64,000 nt of DNA from Gnetum montanum (lineage: Eukaryota > Streptophyta > Gnetopsida > Gnetales > Gnetaceae), in NCBI GenBank assembly GCA_015680685.1, contig MNCI01021399.1:352664-416663 (forward strand), in the 5' to 3' direction. The translations under genes were made by a program, and so were the position numbers. Of this stretch, positions 12,545 to 24,429 are shown piece after piece. A model generated the notes under the pieces. It searched no databases. It saw only the letters and a list, made by a program, of their open reading frames with translations, and was not told the origin of the DNA. Every line of letters begins with the position of its first letter. Position 1 is the stretch's first letter.

Positions 12545-14457
12545 TGTTATATCCCATCCAAAAACATTAGGTATGGTCATGCACTTACGATTTATACATT
12601 ACGTGTGGAGTCTTACTGGATTGTCAGAGACAAGTTAATGTAATATATAAGTATTTTATATGTTATGAGGCTTCATCTTTATATTACAATTATGATATCT
12701 TAACATGCTTAACTAACGTGGTTATGTACACTAGCCTTGTGTGATGTGCTAGATAGGTGAGGTTGTTGGTAAGGGTGTTGGAGTGGGGTACAAGAGCACC
12801 TATTCAGTATGTCTTTATGCTTTATGTGTGATTTTGGTATTTATGCATTTGCACTAGCTATGTTGTATGATGTTCGGGTGTGATTTTGGCATGTGAATGT
12901 GTAGAGCATTTGATAAGGATTTCGTAGGTTTAAATGGACTTTAATTTGGAGTCACGGTGTGATTGTTATGCATGTTTGAAATGCAGGGTATTAGTTGGGA
13001 AGGGAATAATTGAGATAAACTTATGAAAAATAAATAAAAGTAAAAAGCAAAATAAAAATTGGATGTTGTACATGATGTGCAAAAAGGAAGTGACATGTGT
13101 ATTTTTTCTATAACAACAAAAAACATAGTTTATAATGTTGTCTTTTTTACCACCACCCTTTTTCTACCACCACTCATAAAAATTGGGTTTGTTTCATTCC
13201 TTTTTGTTTGTTCAAAAAAAAAAAATAGGGGGCTACATTTATTTTCTTCTCTTTTTCTCAGTTTTCTTCTTTTTTCCTCTTTTATCTAGAATTTTAAGCT
13301 TTGTGGATGGTTTTTTCTTGCTTTGAACCTAGATTTGGGATTTTTGTGGTCACATCTACATAGGTGAAAAACATGTTTAGAGCGAAATGGAGTCCTGCTA
13401 GATTTTTGAGGGTTTTCTACTTGTTTTGGGCTTTCTACCTCAATAATTTTAACTAGTGGGTTATCTTTACCTTTTTCCTATATTTTTGTATTGGATTAGT
13501 ATATATGATTATGTGATGTGGGCATGTGGGATGGATAGCTCAAATATTGAGCTTGAACATGCTATTTAACCTATTTCCCAAAATTATTCGATTTTGGTTA
13601 CGAATTATATAGTAATAAATATGTGATGTATGGTATGATGTGGACTTGTAGAATATGATATGTGATGTTGATGAGACTGGTATGATTAGAATAAAATATT
13701 TTTGGGGCCTATTTAGGTGTGTGTTTTTTGGGAGTTCCAATCCTTCTTGGCAATAATTAAATATTATTTTATTAATCAAAATTTGAACATACATAACTTT
13801 GCTTCTAGGATTCTGATTTAGGTAAAACTAGTGTTGTTGGGATCATTTTGAGAAGTATTTTCTAATTATGGAATTGGTTTTCTCTTTGCCCATATATCAT
13901 TTTGAAGGTTATTATAGTAGTCATTTATGCGGAAGTACATGTAGTGCAAGAAATATGGTATGGTTTTTTCATATCATGATATTAATGTTGTTTTGTCAAA
14001 TTGGGGTATTATTTCCATGGAATGACTATAATTGTTAGGTGTTTTTATATGTGGTTATACTATGTTTGTTTGGATGTGTGGTGCCTATGACATGTGTTGG
14101 CTTAAGTTAGCTAAAATGTGTACATTTCTTCGCAACGATGCTTGTGACAATCATTGGCAAGTGGTGCTACCATGAGGATGTGGATTGGCACCCTAGAGAT
14201 AGTATGAATTGACCTCCACTATGATGCATTAGTGAGGCTTCTATCTTAGGCCTCATCCTGAGAGTGGAAGAGTGTAGATGTGTTCATCCCTATGATTGGT
14301 ATGTGGCATAGGTGTGCTTGTTCCCATCGCCAATCCTCCAAAAGGCTAGTGGTTGCGGGTGATAGGTTGACAAACCCTAACACTAGTTGAATAAATAAAA
14401 GACTAAAAAAATACCTACAGGAAATGGCTGTTATGAGTACTCATGGAAACATTTCAC
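12545..14457 (+). repeat. 5' LTR of element C, first part
   Basis: It aligns with 25845-27790 of the 3' LTR, including GTGATTTTGGTATTTATGCA, TTGATAAGGATTTCGTAGG and ACATGTGTTGGCTTAAG. Visible differences are frequent, so the insertion is old. The match stops at about 14457 (after CATTTCACA), where sequence of the nested B1 gag begins. Open frames here (13059-13289 plus, 13540-13794 minus) are chance frames in LTR sequence. Confidence 0.85.
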
Positions 14458-14469
14458 AAAAGAGACCAC

Positions 14470-15660
14470 AAAAGAGAAGGTAGCAGACACTGTCATGGTA
14501 ACGGTTCTCCTTCTTCTTCACCTTCATGATCTCCTTCAACCTCTCCTTCAATATTCGAATGTGGTCATAAAGAAAAAGACCATGGGAATAAAGGTAGGCA
14601 AAGTGGAAGTCATAGACGAAACAACCAAGAAAGGAGACGAGGGCACTCTAGAAAGTTACAACATAGAAGAAGGAAGAGTAGTGATAACGTAGGCATCCTA
14701 GACGCCATGGACAAGATGATCATGATGAACCCCTACTCACTACTTAAAGTATGTTAGACATAACTAAGGCTGTTAGAATTCCAACAAGGCACCAGAAAGA
14801 TAGTAGGATCAAGAGATTAAATATGAACAACATCCCATGATTTGAAGGGGGATACAACACTAATCCTCAAAATCACTTAGAAGCATTCCATGATGTGTGT
14901 GCCTTAAAAAATATAGAGAACGAATGGAAAAAACTTAAGTTGTGTCCATGGATACTATTTAAAGAAGTAGAAATCTGGCATCAGTCTTCAGAACTAGAAT
15001 CCATTTGTACATGGAGCACTATGTTAGAACTATATAATGACAAGTACCAAATGTACTCTCGAGTGTCTAATTTGCGAAGGCAAATCCAAGGCTAGAAACA
15101 AAGACATGAACCCTTGGATGCTTCCATGGGCTAATATTATGCACTGTTACATCATTGTCCTTGCCATGGTTATTCTCAAAGGGATCAACTACACCATCTC
15201 GTGGATGGGCTTAGGCATGAAACGAGAAGAACCCTTGGGAGTTATGCCCAAGGGAGACTATCCAAGCTTAGGTCCCATCAAATTCAAAGACTATTGGAGC
15301 AAGTTGCTAAGGAAGAAGGTGAGCTATGGAAGAGAGAAAGTGCAGAAGAGTATAACCGAGATCCATTCCTTCCGAAGAGGGGAGTAAGATTTTATGAGGA
15401 TGAAGAAGAGTCACAACTTGAAGAGATGGTGAATAATAAAACTTTGCCTATCCAAAAGATGACATCAAAAGTTTTGGCAAAGGTAGACCAAATGTGGGAT
15501 TCCCTAGATAACAGATTTCAAACTATTCTTAAAATAGTAGAGGAGTCTAGAGTGCAAGGTAGTGAGAAAAGAAAAAAAAAGAGGCTAAACATGCACGTAG
15601 CAAGGATAAGGGAAAATTTTCCATCATTGAAGAGGTTGTGGATTTGGAAATAGATAATGA
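14470..15660 (+). pseudogene. B1 gag, broken
   Basis: The frames match the gag of B2 and B3: a Ser/Pro-rich linker, then FEGGYNTNPQNH, the W-x-K-L-K-L capsid segment, ELYNDKYQMYSRVSNL and LEQVAKEEGELWKRES. In the Athila lineage this is the capsid protein. At least four frame changes and several TAG/TAA stops are present; for example the stop after IQG, where B3 reads Trp. The N-terminal 250 or so codons seen in B2 are missing. Confidence 0.8.
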
Positions 15661-16260
15661 TAGTGGATGCGAGATATGTCAATATGACCATCCTAAGGGA
15701 TGTTGCCCTATAATCTCACATCTGCAGGAGTCTGGGGTGTATGCAATCAACCCACGATTAAACAAAAGTCAAACACACCAAAGGTTACCTTATCCTCAAG
15801 GTAACCCAAGGCAGTTCCACCAACCCTTAACATATTATCCCAATGGATCTCCACCACAATCGATTGAGCAATATCAACAATGGAAACACCCACAATCATG
15901 GGAAATGCCACCACCAAGGTAACAGTATCCTTACCAGCAACCTAACCCATATGGATATTACATGTAGCAGCCAATCTCTCCATGTGACTCTACTGGTCAC
16001 ATCACTCCTCAACCTCACTACCAAGCCCATGAGTATTATGGGACTCCCTCTTCTAGGGGCAATATTCTACAAGAATATCATCCTTCTCATCTAGCTACAT
16101 CTCTTCCACCAATAGCTCCACTACCACCTACTCTAGCTATCCAGGGTGAAATCCCTACCCAGCCGCAGCAACATAATGCCACAAGGGTTGTTAGCTCTCA
16201 ACCTACTGTTGGTTCCAACAACCACATGAAGAAAATACCTTTCTTTATAACCAACAGACA
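15638..16260 (+). pseudogene. B1 gag zinc finger and Pro/Gln-rich tail
   Basis: The frame at 15638-15922 has the zinc-finger motif CEICQYDHPKGCC (C-x2-C-x3-H-x4-C), the form found in Athila-type gag. A proline/glutamine/tyrosine-rich tail follows (PYPQGNP, YYPNGSPPQ). The same motif and tail recur in B2 (31494-31700) and B3 (39043-39240). The tail continues with stops to about 16260, where protease-linked sequence starts. Confidence 0.75.
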
Positions 16261-16299
16261 AACTAAGCCCTTGTAATCACAAGAGGATGATTCCTTAGA

Positions 16300-16700
16300 T
16301 GCCTCAGTATCAATCAAAACTTTGGAGCCTCCTTCAACTCAATCACCGCACTCAACACATATGGTTATGCTAACACATGCCATCACTGATTAGATCAAAG
16401 CTAGCCACCTTCCCAGGAAATTTTCTGATCTTGGGAGTCCTTTGATATACTTACAAATTGTTGTAAATGCACTGTGCAAGGCTCTTTTGGATTCAAGTTC
16501 CAGTGTTAACTTGATTTCTCAAGAAATGTACAAGGCCTGGAACCTGCCTACATTTAAAAAGAGCAACATTCATCTAGATTTGGCTGACCAATACATCACT
16601 GTCCCATTGAGACTGGTGGAAGACATTGTTACCATTATTTGTGGGTGGTCATACCCAGCTGACTTCCTAGTGATTTAGGTAAACAATGGTAGGGGGACTT
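16300..16700 (+). pseudogene. B1 aspartic protease, broken
   Basis: The frame at 16442-16678 has ALLDSSSSVNLISQEMYKAWNLP, the retroviral-type aspartic protease active-site region. The usual DSG/DTG is DSS here. A C-terminal GWSYPADFLVI segment matches the protease end in B2 and B3. A stop follows at once (16676-16678). The Gly loss would inactivate the enzyme even without the stop. Confidence 0.75.
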
Positions 16701-16710
16701 CCCAATCATA

Positions 16711-17590
16711 ATGAGAAGAGCATGGCTAAGCACCATCGATGCATACCTAGAAATACATGATCTTTCCCTAGAAATATCAAAGAAAAATACATTTAGAAAG
16801 ATTGAGAAGAAGAAAGTTCTATGCATCGCATACAGTGACATAGGGTGTAATTGCATGCAGAGGTCATGGTTCGTGCAAAGTTTAACATTTCCTGCATGCA
16901 ATCAGTGTGCACAAGTGATCAACATACAAAGATGCCTATATGTAGCAACCACACAACAAGAAGGTACCCAGTGGCTGATAGCCAATCAAGAAAGTAGTTC
17001 ACTCATATGCATGGAACCAACTGAGGGTTTGACTTGTGCTTACATCAATAGCATAGGCACATTAGAGCAAGTCCACCGCAAACTTTCAAGTATTAACCTT
17101 GAAAATATCAACTGGGGGAAGTTGGAAATCCCTGAGAAATTTAAGTAAGAGCCCCTTGAGCTAAAACCATTGCCCACTAGAATGGAATAGACATTCCTTA
17201 AAAATGGAAAACCAATAATTATCAACGCTAAACTTACTCCTTAACAGAAAGAAGAACTGCTAAAGGTAACTAATAAATGGTCGAAAGCCTTTGCTTGGTC
17301 ATATCCTAAATTAATTGGAATAGATCCTAGGATATTCCAACATAGAATCTACACTAACCCCTCCATGAAGCCTCAAAGACAACTACAGAGGCAATTGAAT
17401 CCTAAGTTGAAGTAAGTAATTAAGGAAGAAATCATTTGGCTTGTGGAACATTTGCATATAAATAGATGTCATTTGGCTTGTGCAATGCCCCTGCAACACT
17501 TCAACGACTAGGTCTAAACATCTTCCAATAGCAGATAGGAAATGGTTTGGAGGTCTTTATGGACAACTTCTCCACTTATGGAGCAAACTT
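16711..17590 (+). pseudogene. B1 protease-RT linker and RT remnant
   Basis: The open frame at 16711-17148 corresponds to the B2 segment before RT (WLSTIDAYLEIHDLSLEIS, then INWGKLEIPEKFK). The RT part is partial: an MKPQRQLQRQLNPKLK-like segment near 17370, a gap, then GLCNAPATLQRL near 17480 and VFMDNFSTYG near 17560. The last is the RT active-site box, VFMDDFSTYG in B2, so the second Asp is lost. Sequence then jumps straight to the 3' region at about 17595, so palm end, RNase H and integrase are gone. Confidence 0.75.
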
Positions 17591-17594
17591 TGAT

Positions 17595-19668
17595 CAAACC
17601 TCTCTTGGTGGACAACCTTGCTCACTATTTTGGATCTCATCCTTCCAACTTAGTTGTGGGGGAGATGGCCACCTATGCTAACCATTTTAGGCCCTCAATT
17701 CTTTTTGAATTTTTTTTTACACATTTTCCAACTTTTTCTTATTTTTGTTTTACACCATCATTCATATTTTTACTATTTTTTTGATTGCTTGATTTACTTT
17801 TATTCATCATCCAATAAGTGCTCATGATGGTGGATTGAATTATATTATATTGATTGCTAATTTTTGGTTTTTACCTTTGAATTATGATGCTGACATTAAG
17901 GTATGGTTTTTTTGATAAAATAGGCAATGAGTCCATGTCATCCACTCATCTATATAACTCTATGGTCTCCTTTGGATTGGAATAGTATAGTTCCCTTTTT
18001 CTTAGTAAACTTTTAATGAATTGGTGGTTGGGTATTTTTCAAACCAAGGAAAGACTCAAAGGATGAAAAGGGTGTGACTTCAAGGGGATTCAATGCATTT
18101 GTGCTAGCCATTCTCTTGGGTTCTTGGATGCTTTTTCTTAGGTTTTTCACCATTCTAACATTTTTCAAAAATCAGGAAGCCAAGTAAATAAAAAAAGGTA
18201 TTTGCATGGTGTGGTTCTCATGCAAAATAAAAAAGAGAAAAGTGAGAATTCAAAGCACATCCCTTAGACATAATAAAGCAATATGGCTACAAAGTCTTTG
18301 CATGGTGTGGTTATCATGCAAAAAAAAAGGGAGAAAATTGAGAATTCAAAGCACACCCCTTAGACATAATAAAGTAATATGGGCTACAAGCACTCGTTAT
18401 GAAACTAGAAAGACATGTTACCCATGCTTGAAGTTTCTCTCTAACTAAGGCCCTTTCTTGCTTCCTGCTTCTCTATCTCACTCTCCTCAGAATGGTGGTG
18501 ACTCTTTGTGAAAGAATTCTTGTTACTTCAAGTGGATGGACTGGTTAAGTGTGTTGATGCGAGGTCACTAGATGTGGTTTGTTTGAGTCTGGATTTGGGA
18601 TGAGTTCTACTCAGTCACATTAACCATAAAATACACAAGGGGCTTTATGCAACCTTGTTCTTGGGATTCCATTTCATTCTCTTCTCTTCATCTTTCTTCC
18701 CATTTTCCACCTCATTATCAGTTTTATCATTAGTCCATTCTAGGTTGATGCATTATTTTTCTTTGGTAAATTCTTGTGGATAACCTTTGAACTGTTGCTT
18801 CCAAATGACATTCCTAGAGCCTATGGACTCTTTGGTTTGTGGGTTTGTCAGGGCATAAAAGGAATGAGCCTACTTTGGGGAGGACCCACTGGCATTTCTT
18901 TTTGGTGCAATTGTTAAGTTCTTTTCCTTAAAAATTTCTCGCAATAAATCATCTTTTGTTTCATCCCCATCCATGACATCCATTTTATTGGCATTTCCAT
19001 TGTTATTTTTCTTTTCCATCTTTCTTGTTCCTCATATTTTTCTATCTTATAGCTACTGGAGGTTTTCTCTTAGTCATGGGGGCCCTAGCATAAATTTTTG
19101 AATTTTTTCCATTTTACTAATTTCCTAACCCCTACACCTTGGGTAGTTTCTAGTGATAAATCTCTAAACCATTTTCTGCCATAACAACAACTCAGCCAAT
19201 GCACTTTATATCGAGGCAAGGTATCAACTGCATTGTGGTTTATCTATCCTTGCTCATTTCTAACTATGTTGTGTGTCAGATGGAAATCATACAAACAATG
19301 GATTGGGCTTGGAGGAAGCACTCAGGATGGACCAAAATTGGAGCATTTACAAAAGGAGCAAGTCTGGTGGCATGGCTATGGATAAACAATGGAAGGTGCA
19401 ATCTTAGCATTGGTAGCAACATGCTTCATTTTCTTTCTCTCTCTTTCTCTATAAGCTGCCAAATAAAGACCTAGATGTCATTTATGTATGAGTGTTCACC
19501 ACAATGGTCATGAAAAATAATGTTGTAATATGCTTATTGATCCATTCATTGGGCACGTTGAATTTGTCATCCCATTCCACCATCAGTTTTCAATTAGTTA
19601 ATAATCCCATACCTTCCTAATATTTTGTAAGGAACTCGAGGATGAGTTTTCATACAATCATGGGGGTA
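17595..19668 (+). other. B1 3' region before the LTR, non-coding
   Basis: About 2 kb lies between the pol remnant and the 3' LTR, matching 40505-42546 of B3. Conserved blocks include GAGATGGCCACCTATGC (17660), a GCATGGTGTGGTTCTCATGC hairpin, and GCCTACTTTGGGGAGGACCC (18868). Athila elements often carry an envelope-like frame in this place; none is recognisable. A block of about 95 bp (18200-18295) is repeated directly after itself (18296-18385); B3 has it once. A G-rich tract (TGGGGGTA, 19661-19668) ends it and would prime plus-strand synthesis. Confidence 0.7.
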
Positions 19669-20615
19669 TGATGAGAGTGGTTACTCTAATTATTAGAGTG
19701 GTTATTATTAAAGTAGTTACTCTAATTATTAGAATGGTTATTATTAGAGTGGAAGTTTCTCTAAAATTAGAGGAGCATTTTCTCTAAAATATGAGGGGTA
19801 GTTTCTCTAAAATTAGAGTGATAGTTTTTGTAAGTATTAGAGCAATTGCTCCCAAGCCTATAAATACAGTGCCTAGGCACACAATTTAGGAAGGCAAGTA
19901 GGGAGGAAGTCTTGGAAGGAAGTCTTTCAAGGAAAGTCTTTTAGAAGTCTTTTAGGAGTCAAGCTAGAGTATTTTCCAAGTGCCCACAGTAAGAGGTCTA
20001 AGTGTGGATGGATCTTTATTCGAGCATTGTGTACCTGAGCACACCTTGTGTACGGCAATAAAGACGAGCTCTTGGATTCATCTTTGCAGCACTTGAGATT
20101 TTTTTTCTTACTCATTTCATTTATTTTATTTTCTTTTGCATTTATTTTATTTTATTATTTTATTTGATTTTATTTTACATTTCTTTTATTAGCACACATA
20201 GTACGATCACTTTGAGCATACGTGTAACACTTGGTAACCTAGTAACGATTAGCATTTGGTAATCCCAGTAGTGTTGTGTTGGTTTAAGATGTGTACGACA
20301 AGTGAGAATAGATACTAGTGTTAGGATTAGTTTAAAGCCTAGTTAATCAGTAGTTAAGTTAAATTAGTCACTTAGTTATCTCTCTCTCTCCTCCTTTATT
20401 AGCAGCAGAACATAAAAACATAAAAGCTATAAAAGTCATATGCCTCAAACTTAATCATACAATTGTGACATAAAAGTAAGTCTAGAAAGACAATGATCAA
20501 CTAACCGTCCTTGTTCCACAAGGGTGCATAAGCACTTAGTCCTTGAGATTTGATCGAATCGTGCGTGAAACACTTGTATTCATATGGTTGAGCATAGGGG
20601 TACCTCGCTGCTCAT
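19669..20615 (+). repeat. 3' LTR of Athila-like element B1
   Basis: It starts TGATGAGA right after the G-rich tract and ends CTGCTCAT, short of the full TCATCA end seen in B2. The body shares with other B LTRs the blocks GATCTTTATTCGAGCA, AATAAAGA (possible polyadenylation signal), CTTGGTAAC and TAGGGGTACCT. Its first 150 bases differ from B2 and B3: they hold repeats of CTCTAATTATTAGAG dyads and TTTCTCTAAAATTAGAG words instead of the GATATC array. Confidence 0.85.
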
Positions 20616-21305
20616 AAATAGGTATGATGACATGGGCATGATAGTGGACATGCATGTGATGTGGTGTAATAAATATCTAATAGATGATGTTAGATCATGG
20701 ATTTATCTATGATTGTATGATAACCATGTATCCTCTTCAATAATGATTATGTTAGCATTATGGGCGATATGGTGGGTGTGTTGTTTTGAGCATCCATAAG
20801 ACTAATAGTTGTTGTAGGTTGTCTTGTACCCCACTCCTCTCCTATAGTGTAGCTCTTTTCAACCATCTACCAAGGGAAGTGTAAAGGATTCCCACTCAGT
20901 TATGTACTGACTTTATTTAATTATAGGTGAAAGGCTTAGGATCCTAGACAAGCATGGAGAGGGAGAGTAGAGGAGGAAAAAATCTTCAATGTATATTTTC
21001 ATGTACAATAGTATGGACTATATATGGTTGTATGAAACTCTTTGTACTCTTATATATACGATGATGATGTTCATGTGTTTTTGTATTTTAGTAGAGAAGT
21101 GCATATTTTGATTTATGTAGAGACATGCATTTTTATAAATTGAAATGTATGTTTAGTTTTGGTTTGGTATGAAATTTCTGTGTAGTTTGACCTTCCATAG
21201 TATCATGTCTTCTACATATTATTGGTTTTTAGTTATCATGCTTTCGTTGTAAGATTACTAGTGATCCTAGGCATCACGTTGCCCTAGCTAGGGTGTGATA
21301 TTACA
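20616..21305 (+). repeat. 5' LTR of element C, second part
   Basis: After the B1 LTR the sequence resumes homology to the C 3' LTR (from about 27928) with GGTATGATGACATGG and keeps it to the LTR end near ATATTACA (21305). Together with 12545-14457 this gives about 2.6 kb against 2.78 kb for the uninterrupted 3' LTR. Confidence 0.85.
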
Positions 21306-21308
21306 TTG

Positions 21309-21320
21309 TGGTATCAAAGC
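21309..21320 (+). other. Primer binding site of element C
   Basis: TGGTATCAAAGC follows the LTR by three bases and differs at one base from TGGTATCAGAGC, the usual plant primer site complementary to initiator methionine tRNA. Confidence 0.85.
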
Positions 21321-21384
21321 TAGTTTACTTCAATGTTGTATGATGGTTGGGGTACTCATCCATTTTTGATTTTAGGTTATAGAT

Positions 21385-22450
21385 ATGTATAGTAGACGTG
21401 GTCATGATGCTAGTGGGGCCCACAAACTAGAAGGGCCTAATGATGGATAGAAGTAGCCTCCTCAAACATCTAGCAATGGTCCTACAAATAGGCAACTAGA
21501 TGTTATACAACAATTGTTATAGATCCTACAATAGCATGTTATAGCTAGTGATGCTCCCACTCCCATAGTTAGGGAAGTGGAAAGTGGTAGTGGTAGTGGA
21601 GGCTCAGGAGAATCAAACAAGAAACCTATCAATAGGGCACAAGTAAAGTAGTTTTGGAAGTTGAGACCTCCTAAACTTGATGGCAATGAGGATTCCACTA
21701 TAGCTATAGAATGGTTGGAGGAATTAGAAAAGGCTTTTGATTTGATGGACTATTCATCGGTTCAATAGACTTGCTTGGAAATTTATCAATTGGTTGGTAT
21801 TGCCTAGCATTGGTGGACAACTAAAGAGTAGGCCAAGGGATGGAGTAGTCAAGATGTGGCATGGAATGATTTTCTAACATCTTTCAGAGCCTCTTATGTG
21901 TCTACCCAATATGCTTAGGCCAAGGAGGATGAGTTCTATCATTTTTATTAGGGTAGTTGGTCAAAGGTAGAGTATGATGCTCATTTCTCTAAGCTAAGTA
22001 GTTATGTATCATAGAAGCAGACATATCCTAAGGCAAGGGCAAATAGTTTTGTTCAAGGTTTGAGGCCATCTTTGAAGGATCACCTATTACCCCTCATATT
22101 GACATTCTATGATGAAGCTAGAGCAATAGCCATGGATTTAGAGAGGAGTGAAGATACAATGTGTAGAGAGAGGTGACAGGGGTAGAAGAGAGGACCAACA
22201 TTTGGAGAGAGGCTTGGCCCCTCTAAGAAAGCTAGTGGCCATGAAGGAGAGCATCCAACACTTGCTTGTGATCCTACTATTGGAGCTAGTCATGGAGCTA
22301 TTGTTTGTTATAGATATAGGTAGTCTAATCATATGCCAAGATATTTTTAGAATTTTTTTGCATATGGGTAGCTAGGGCATTAGGCTCAAGAGTATCCAAA
22401 ATAGGTAGGTAGTAGTGGAGGAGGTAGAGGTTGAGAACAACAACCTCCAA
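21385..22450 (+). pseudogene. Element C gag, broken
   Basis: The frame starts at ATG 21385 (MYSRRGHD) and keeps a Ty3/gypsy gag pattern: a Ser/Gly linker, FWKLRPPKLDGNED, AIEWLEELEKAFDLM, then an HWWTT-like segment. Next come FRASYVSTQYA, FYHFY, VEYDAHFSKLSSYV and FVQGLRPSLKDHLLP. The zinc-knuckle region (22310-22400) has lost its cysteines but keeps an LGH word. More than ten stops interrupt it, mostly TAG where Gln or Trp is expected. This is the capsid gene of a Tekay/Del-like element. Confidence 0.85.
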
Positions 22451-22515
22451 TTTAGGATGGACATGGATCACCAATCACTTGGCCCGAAGGAGGGGACTAG
22501 AGGACTCAAGGATGA

Positions 22516-22960
22516 GTGTATGTCTTAATAGATCAACCTTTGGATGTGCAACCAAACATAATGATGGAGATGAAAGGTACAATTTTTGGTTTTGTTGTCT
22601 TGATTTTATTTGATCCAGGTGCTAGCAATTCTTTCGTAGATCCTACGATTGCACATCATGTGGCTCTTGTATGTCATTCTCTTTCTCCTAGGTTAATAGT
22701 ATTTTCTACTAGGGATCATGAAAATCAAGTTGATTAGGTGTGTATAGATGTGCTAGTAGAATTAGAAGGTGTGTAGTAAGTTAGAGATTTACATGTTATG
22801 GATCTTGGGGTCTATGATGTAATTCTAGGGATGAATTAATTATTGTAGTTCAATGCTAGTTTGGACTATTGGAAAATGCTCCTACAACTATAATTAGTTG
22901 TTGGTGCTTTGATTGAGATACAAACTCATCTGAAGACTATGCACTTGGATTTGGTGTCCT
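22516..22960 (+). pseudogene. Element C protease, broken
   Basis: VLILFDPGASNSFVDP (about 22600-22650) is the aspartic protease active site; chromovirus proteases normally read LFDSGATHSFIS, so the catalytic Asp is kept but Ser is now Pro. A DVILGMN segment (22815-22840) is the conserved C-terminal block. It is followed by a stop where WL is expected. Stops split the domain at 22735 and beyond. Confidence 0.8.
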
Positions 22961-23099
22961 CTTGGATGTACCGTAGGATGTTTCAAAAAGGGCAAGAATT
23001 ATTTGTGACTATAATATATAAAACAAATATGGTGGAGATAGATCAAATTCCTATGGTTCACAAATTCTCTAATGTATTCTAGTTAGAATTATTGGGTTT

Positions 23100-23900
23100 T
23101 CCATCAAGGCAAGATATTGAGTTTGATATTGAAAAAGCCTAGTGCAGAGCCTATTTCAAAGGCTCCACACAGGATGTCTCTTGTAGAGCTGGCAGAGCTA
23201 AAGATTCAACTATAGGAATTGCTAGACAAAGGCCTTATTTGATCCAGTGTATCACCATGGGATGCACTAGTGCTATTTTTGAAAAATAAGGAAGGGGATT
23301 TGTGGCTATGCATAGATTATAGGAAACTAAACTAGGTGATTATAAAAAATAAATATCCTATGCTATGCATTGATGACTTGTCTAAACAACTTCAAAGAGC
23401 TCATGTATTCTAATAGATTGATCTCAAGTCTAGGTATTATCAAGTGTGAGTTCATGAATAGGATGTGTCAAAGATAGCAATTAGAACATGGCATGACCAT
23501 TATGAGTTTTTGGTGCTTCTCTTTGGGCTGAAAAATGCACTAGTAGTTTTCATGCACCTCATGAACAATGTGATGCAACCATTCCTAGATCAGTTTGTGA
23601 TTATTTTTATAGATGATTTCTTAGTATATTCTCCTGAAGAGTAATTGCATGCAGAGCACTTGCAAAAAATCTTACATACTTTGAGGGGGTACCAACTATA
23701 TGCTTAGTCATCCAGGTATTCATTTTGACAATCAGAGATTTAGTTCTTGGGACATGTGGTGTTAGGAGCTGGTATCTCTATGGATCCAGCAAAGATTGTA
23801 GTCATTCGTGATTGGCTTGTATCATAATCAGTAGTGGAGGTACAAAGCTTCTTGGGATTAGTAGGATATTATCAGAGGTTTTTGGAGCATTTTTCTCACA
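23100..23900 (+). pseudogene. Element C reverse transcriptase, broken
   Basis: The region contains the RT landmarks in order: [72 protein letters not shown] and [12 protein letters not shown] (near 23605-23640). The last is the catalytic box, with both Asp kept. Many stops (for example after KIQL and after RKLN) and some shifts prevent translation. A GLVGYYQRF-like segment near 23850-23885 starts the connection domain. Confidence 0.85.
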
Positions 23901-23906
23901 TCTCTT

Positions 23907-24420
23907 TTGACTCAATTGTTTATGAAGGAGGCTAACTTTACTTGGGGTCCAACTTGTCAAGTTGCATTTGAAGAGTTGAAGCATAGATTAGTTACTTCTC
24001 CAGTGCTAATATCTCTTACACTAGGACATCTATATGATGTTAGACCTAATGCTTGGAGGGATGGATTTGGTTGTGTGTTAATGCAAGATGAATAGGTTGT
24101 GGATTATGCATCTTGTCAATTGAGGCCATATGAAACTAGATATTTCATGCATGATCTAGAGTTAGGTGCTATGATATTCACATTAAAGATGTGGTGGCAT
24201 TATCTATATGGGAAGTAAGTTACTATTTGGATTAACCATAAGAGCCTCCAATATCTTATGAGTTAGCCATAGTTAAACTTGCAACAACGTAGATGGGTGG
24301 AGATACTTTTTTATTTTGATTTCACTATTAAATATAGGCATGGAAAGACTAATAAAGTAGTGGATGCATTGAGTATGGTGGCAAGTAACCTTAATAACTT
24401 GACAATCCAATTAGATTTGA
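23907..24420 (+). pseudogene. Element C RNase H, broken
   Basis: FTWGPTCQVAFEELKHRL starts the domain. The first catalytic motif, normally DAS, reads NAW (near 24050), so a metal-binding Asp is lost. GFGCVLMQ, VVDYASCQL, YETRYFMHDLELGAM and VTIWINHKSLQYL follow. The last block usually has TDH, here INH. RHGKTNKVVDALS closes the domain. At least five stops are present. Confidence 0.8.
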
Positions 24421-24429
24421 AAGAGCAGA

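Larger units (their letters stand above)
14458..20615 (+). mobile_element. Athila-like gypsy element B1, 5'-truncated, nested in element C
   Basis: B1 starts inside gag, without a 5' LTR or primer site. It runs through gag, protease and part of RT, then jumps to the 3' untranslated region and a 3' LTR (19669-20615). The C LTR resumes after it, lacking about 140 bp that the intact 3' LTR has (about 27790-27925). The left part of B1 and that piece of host LTR were therefore probably lost in one deletion after insertion. Confidence 0.85.

Noticed and set aside
17595-19668. Envelope-like gene of an Athila element
   Set aside because: The region is conserved with B3 but has no frame longer than about 90 codons, no signal peptide and no membrane segment in common.
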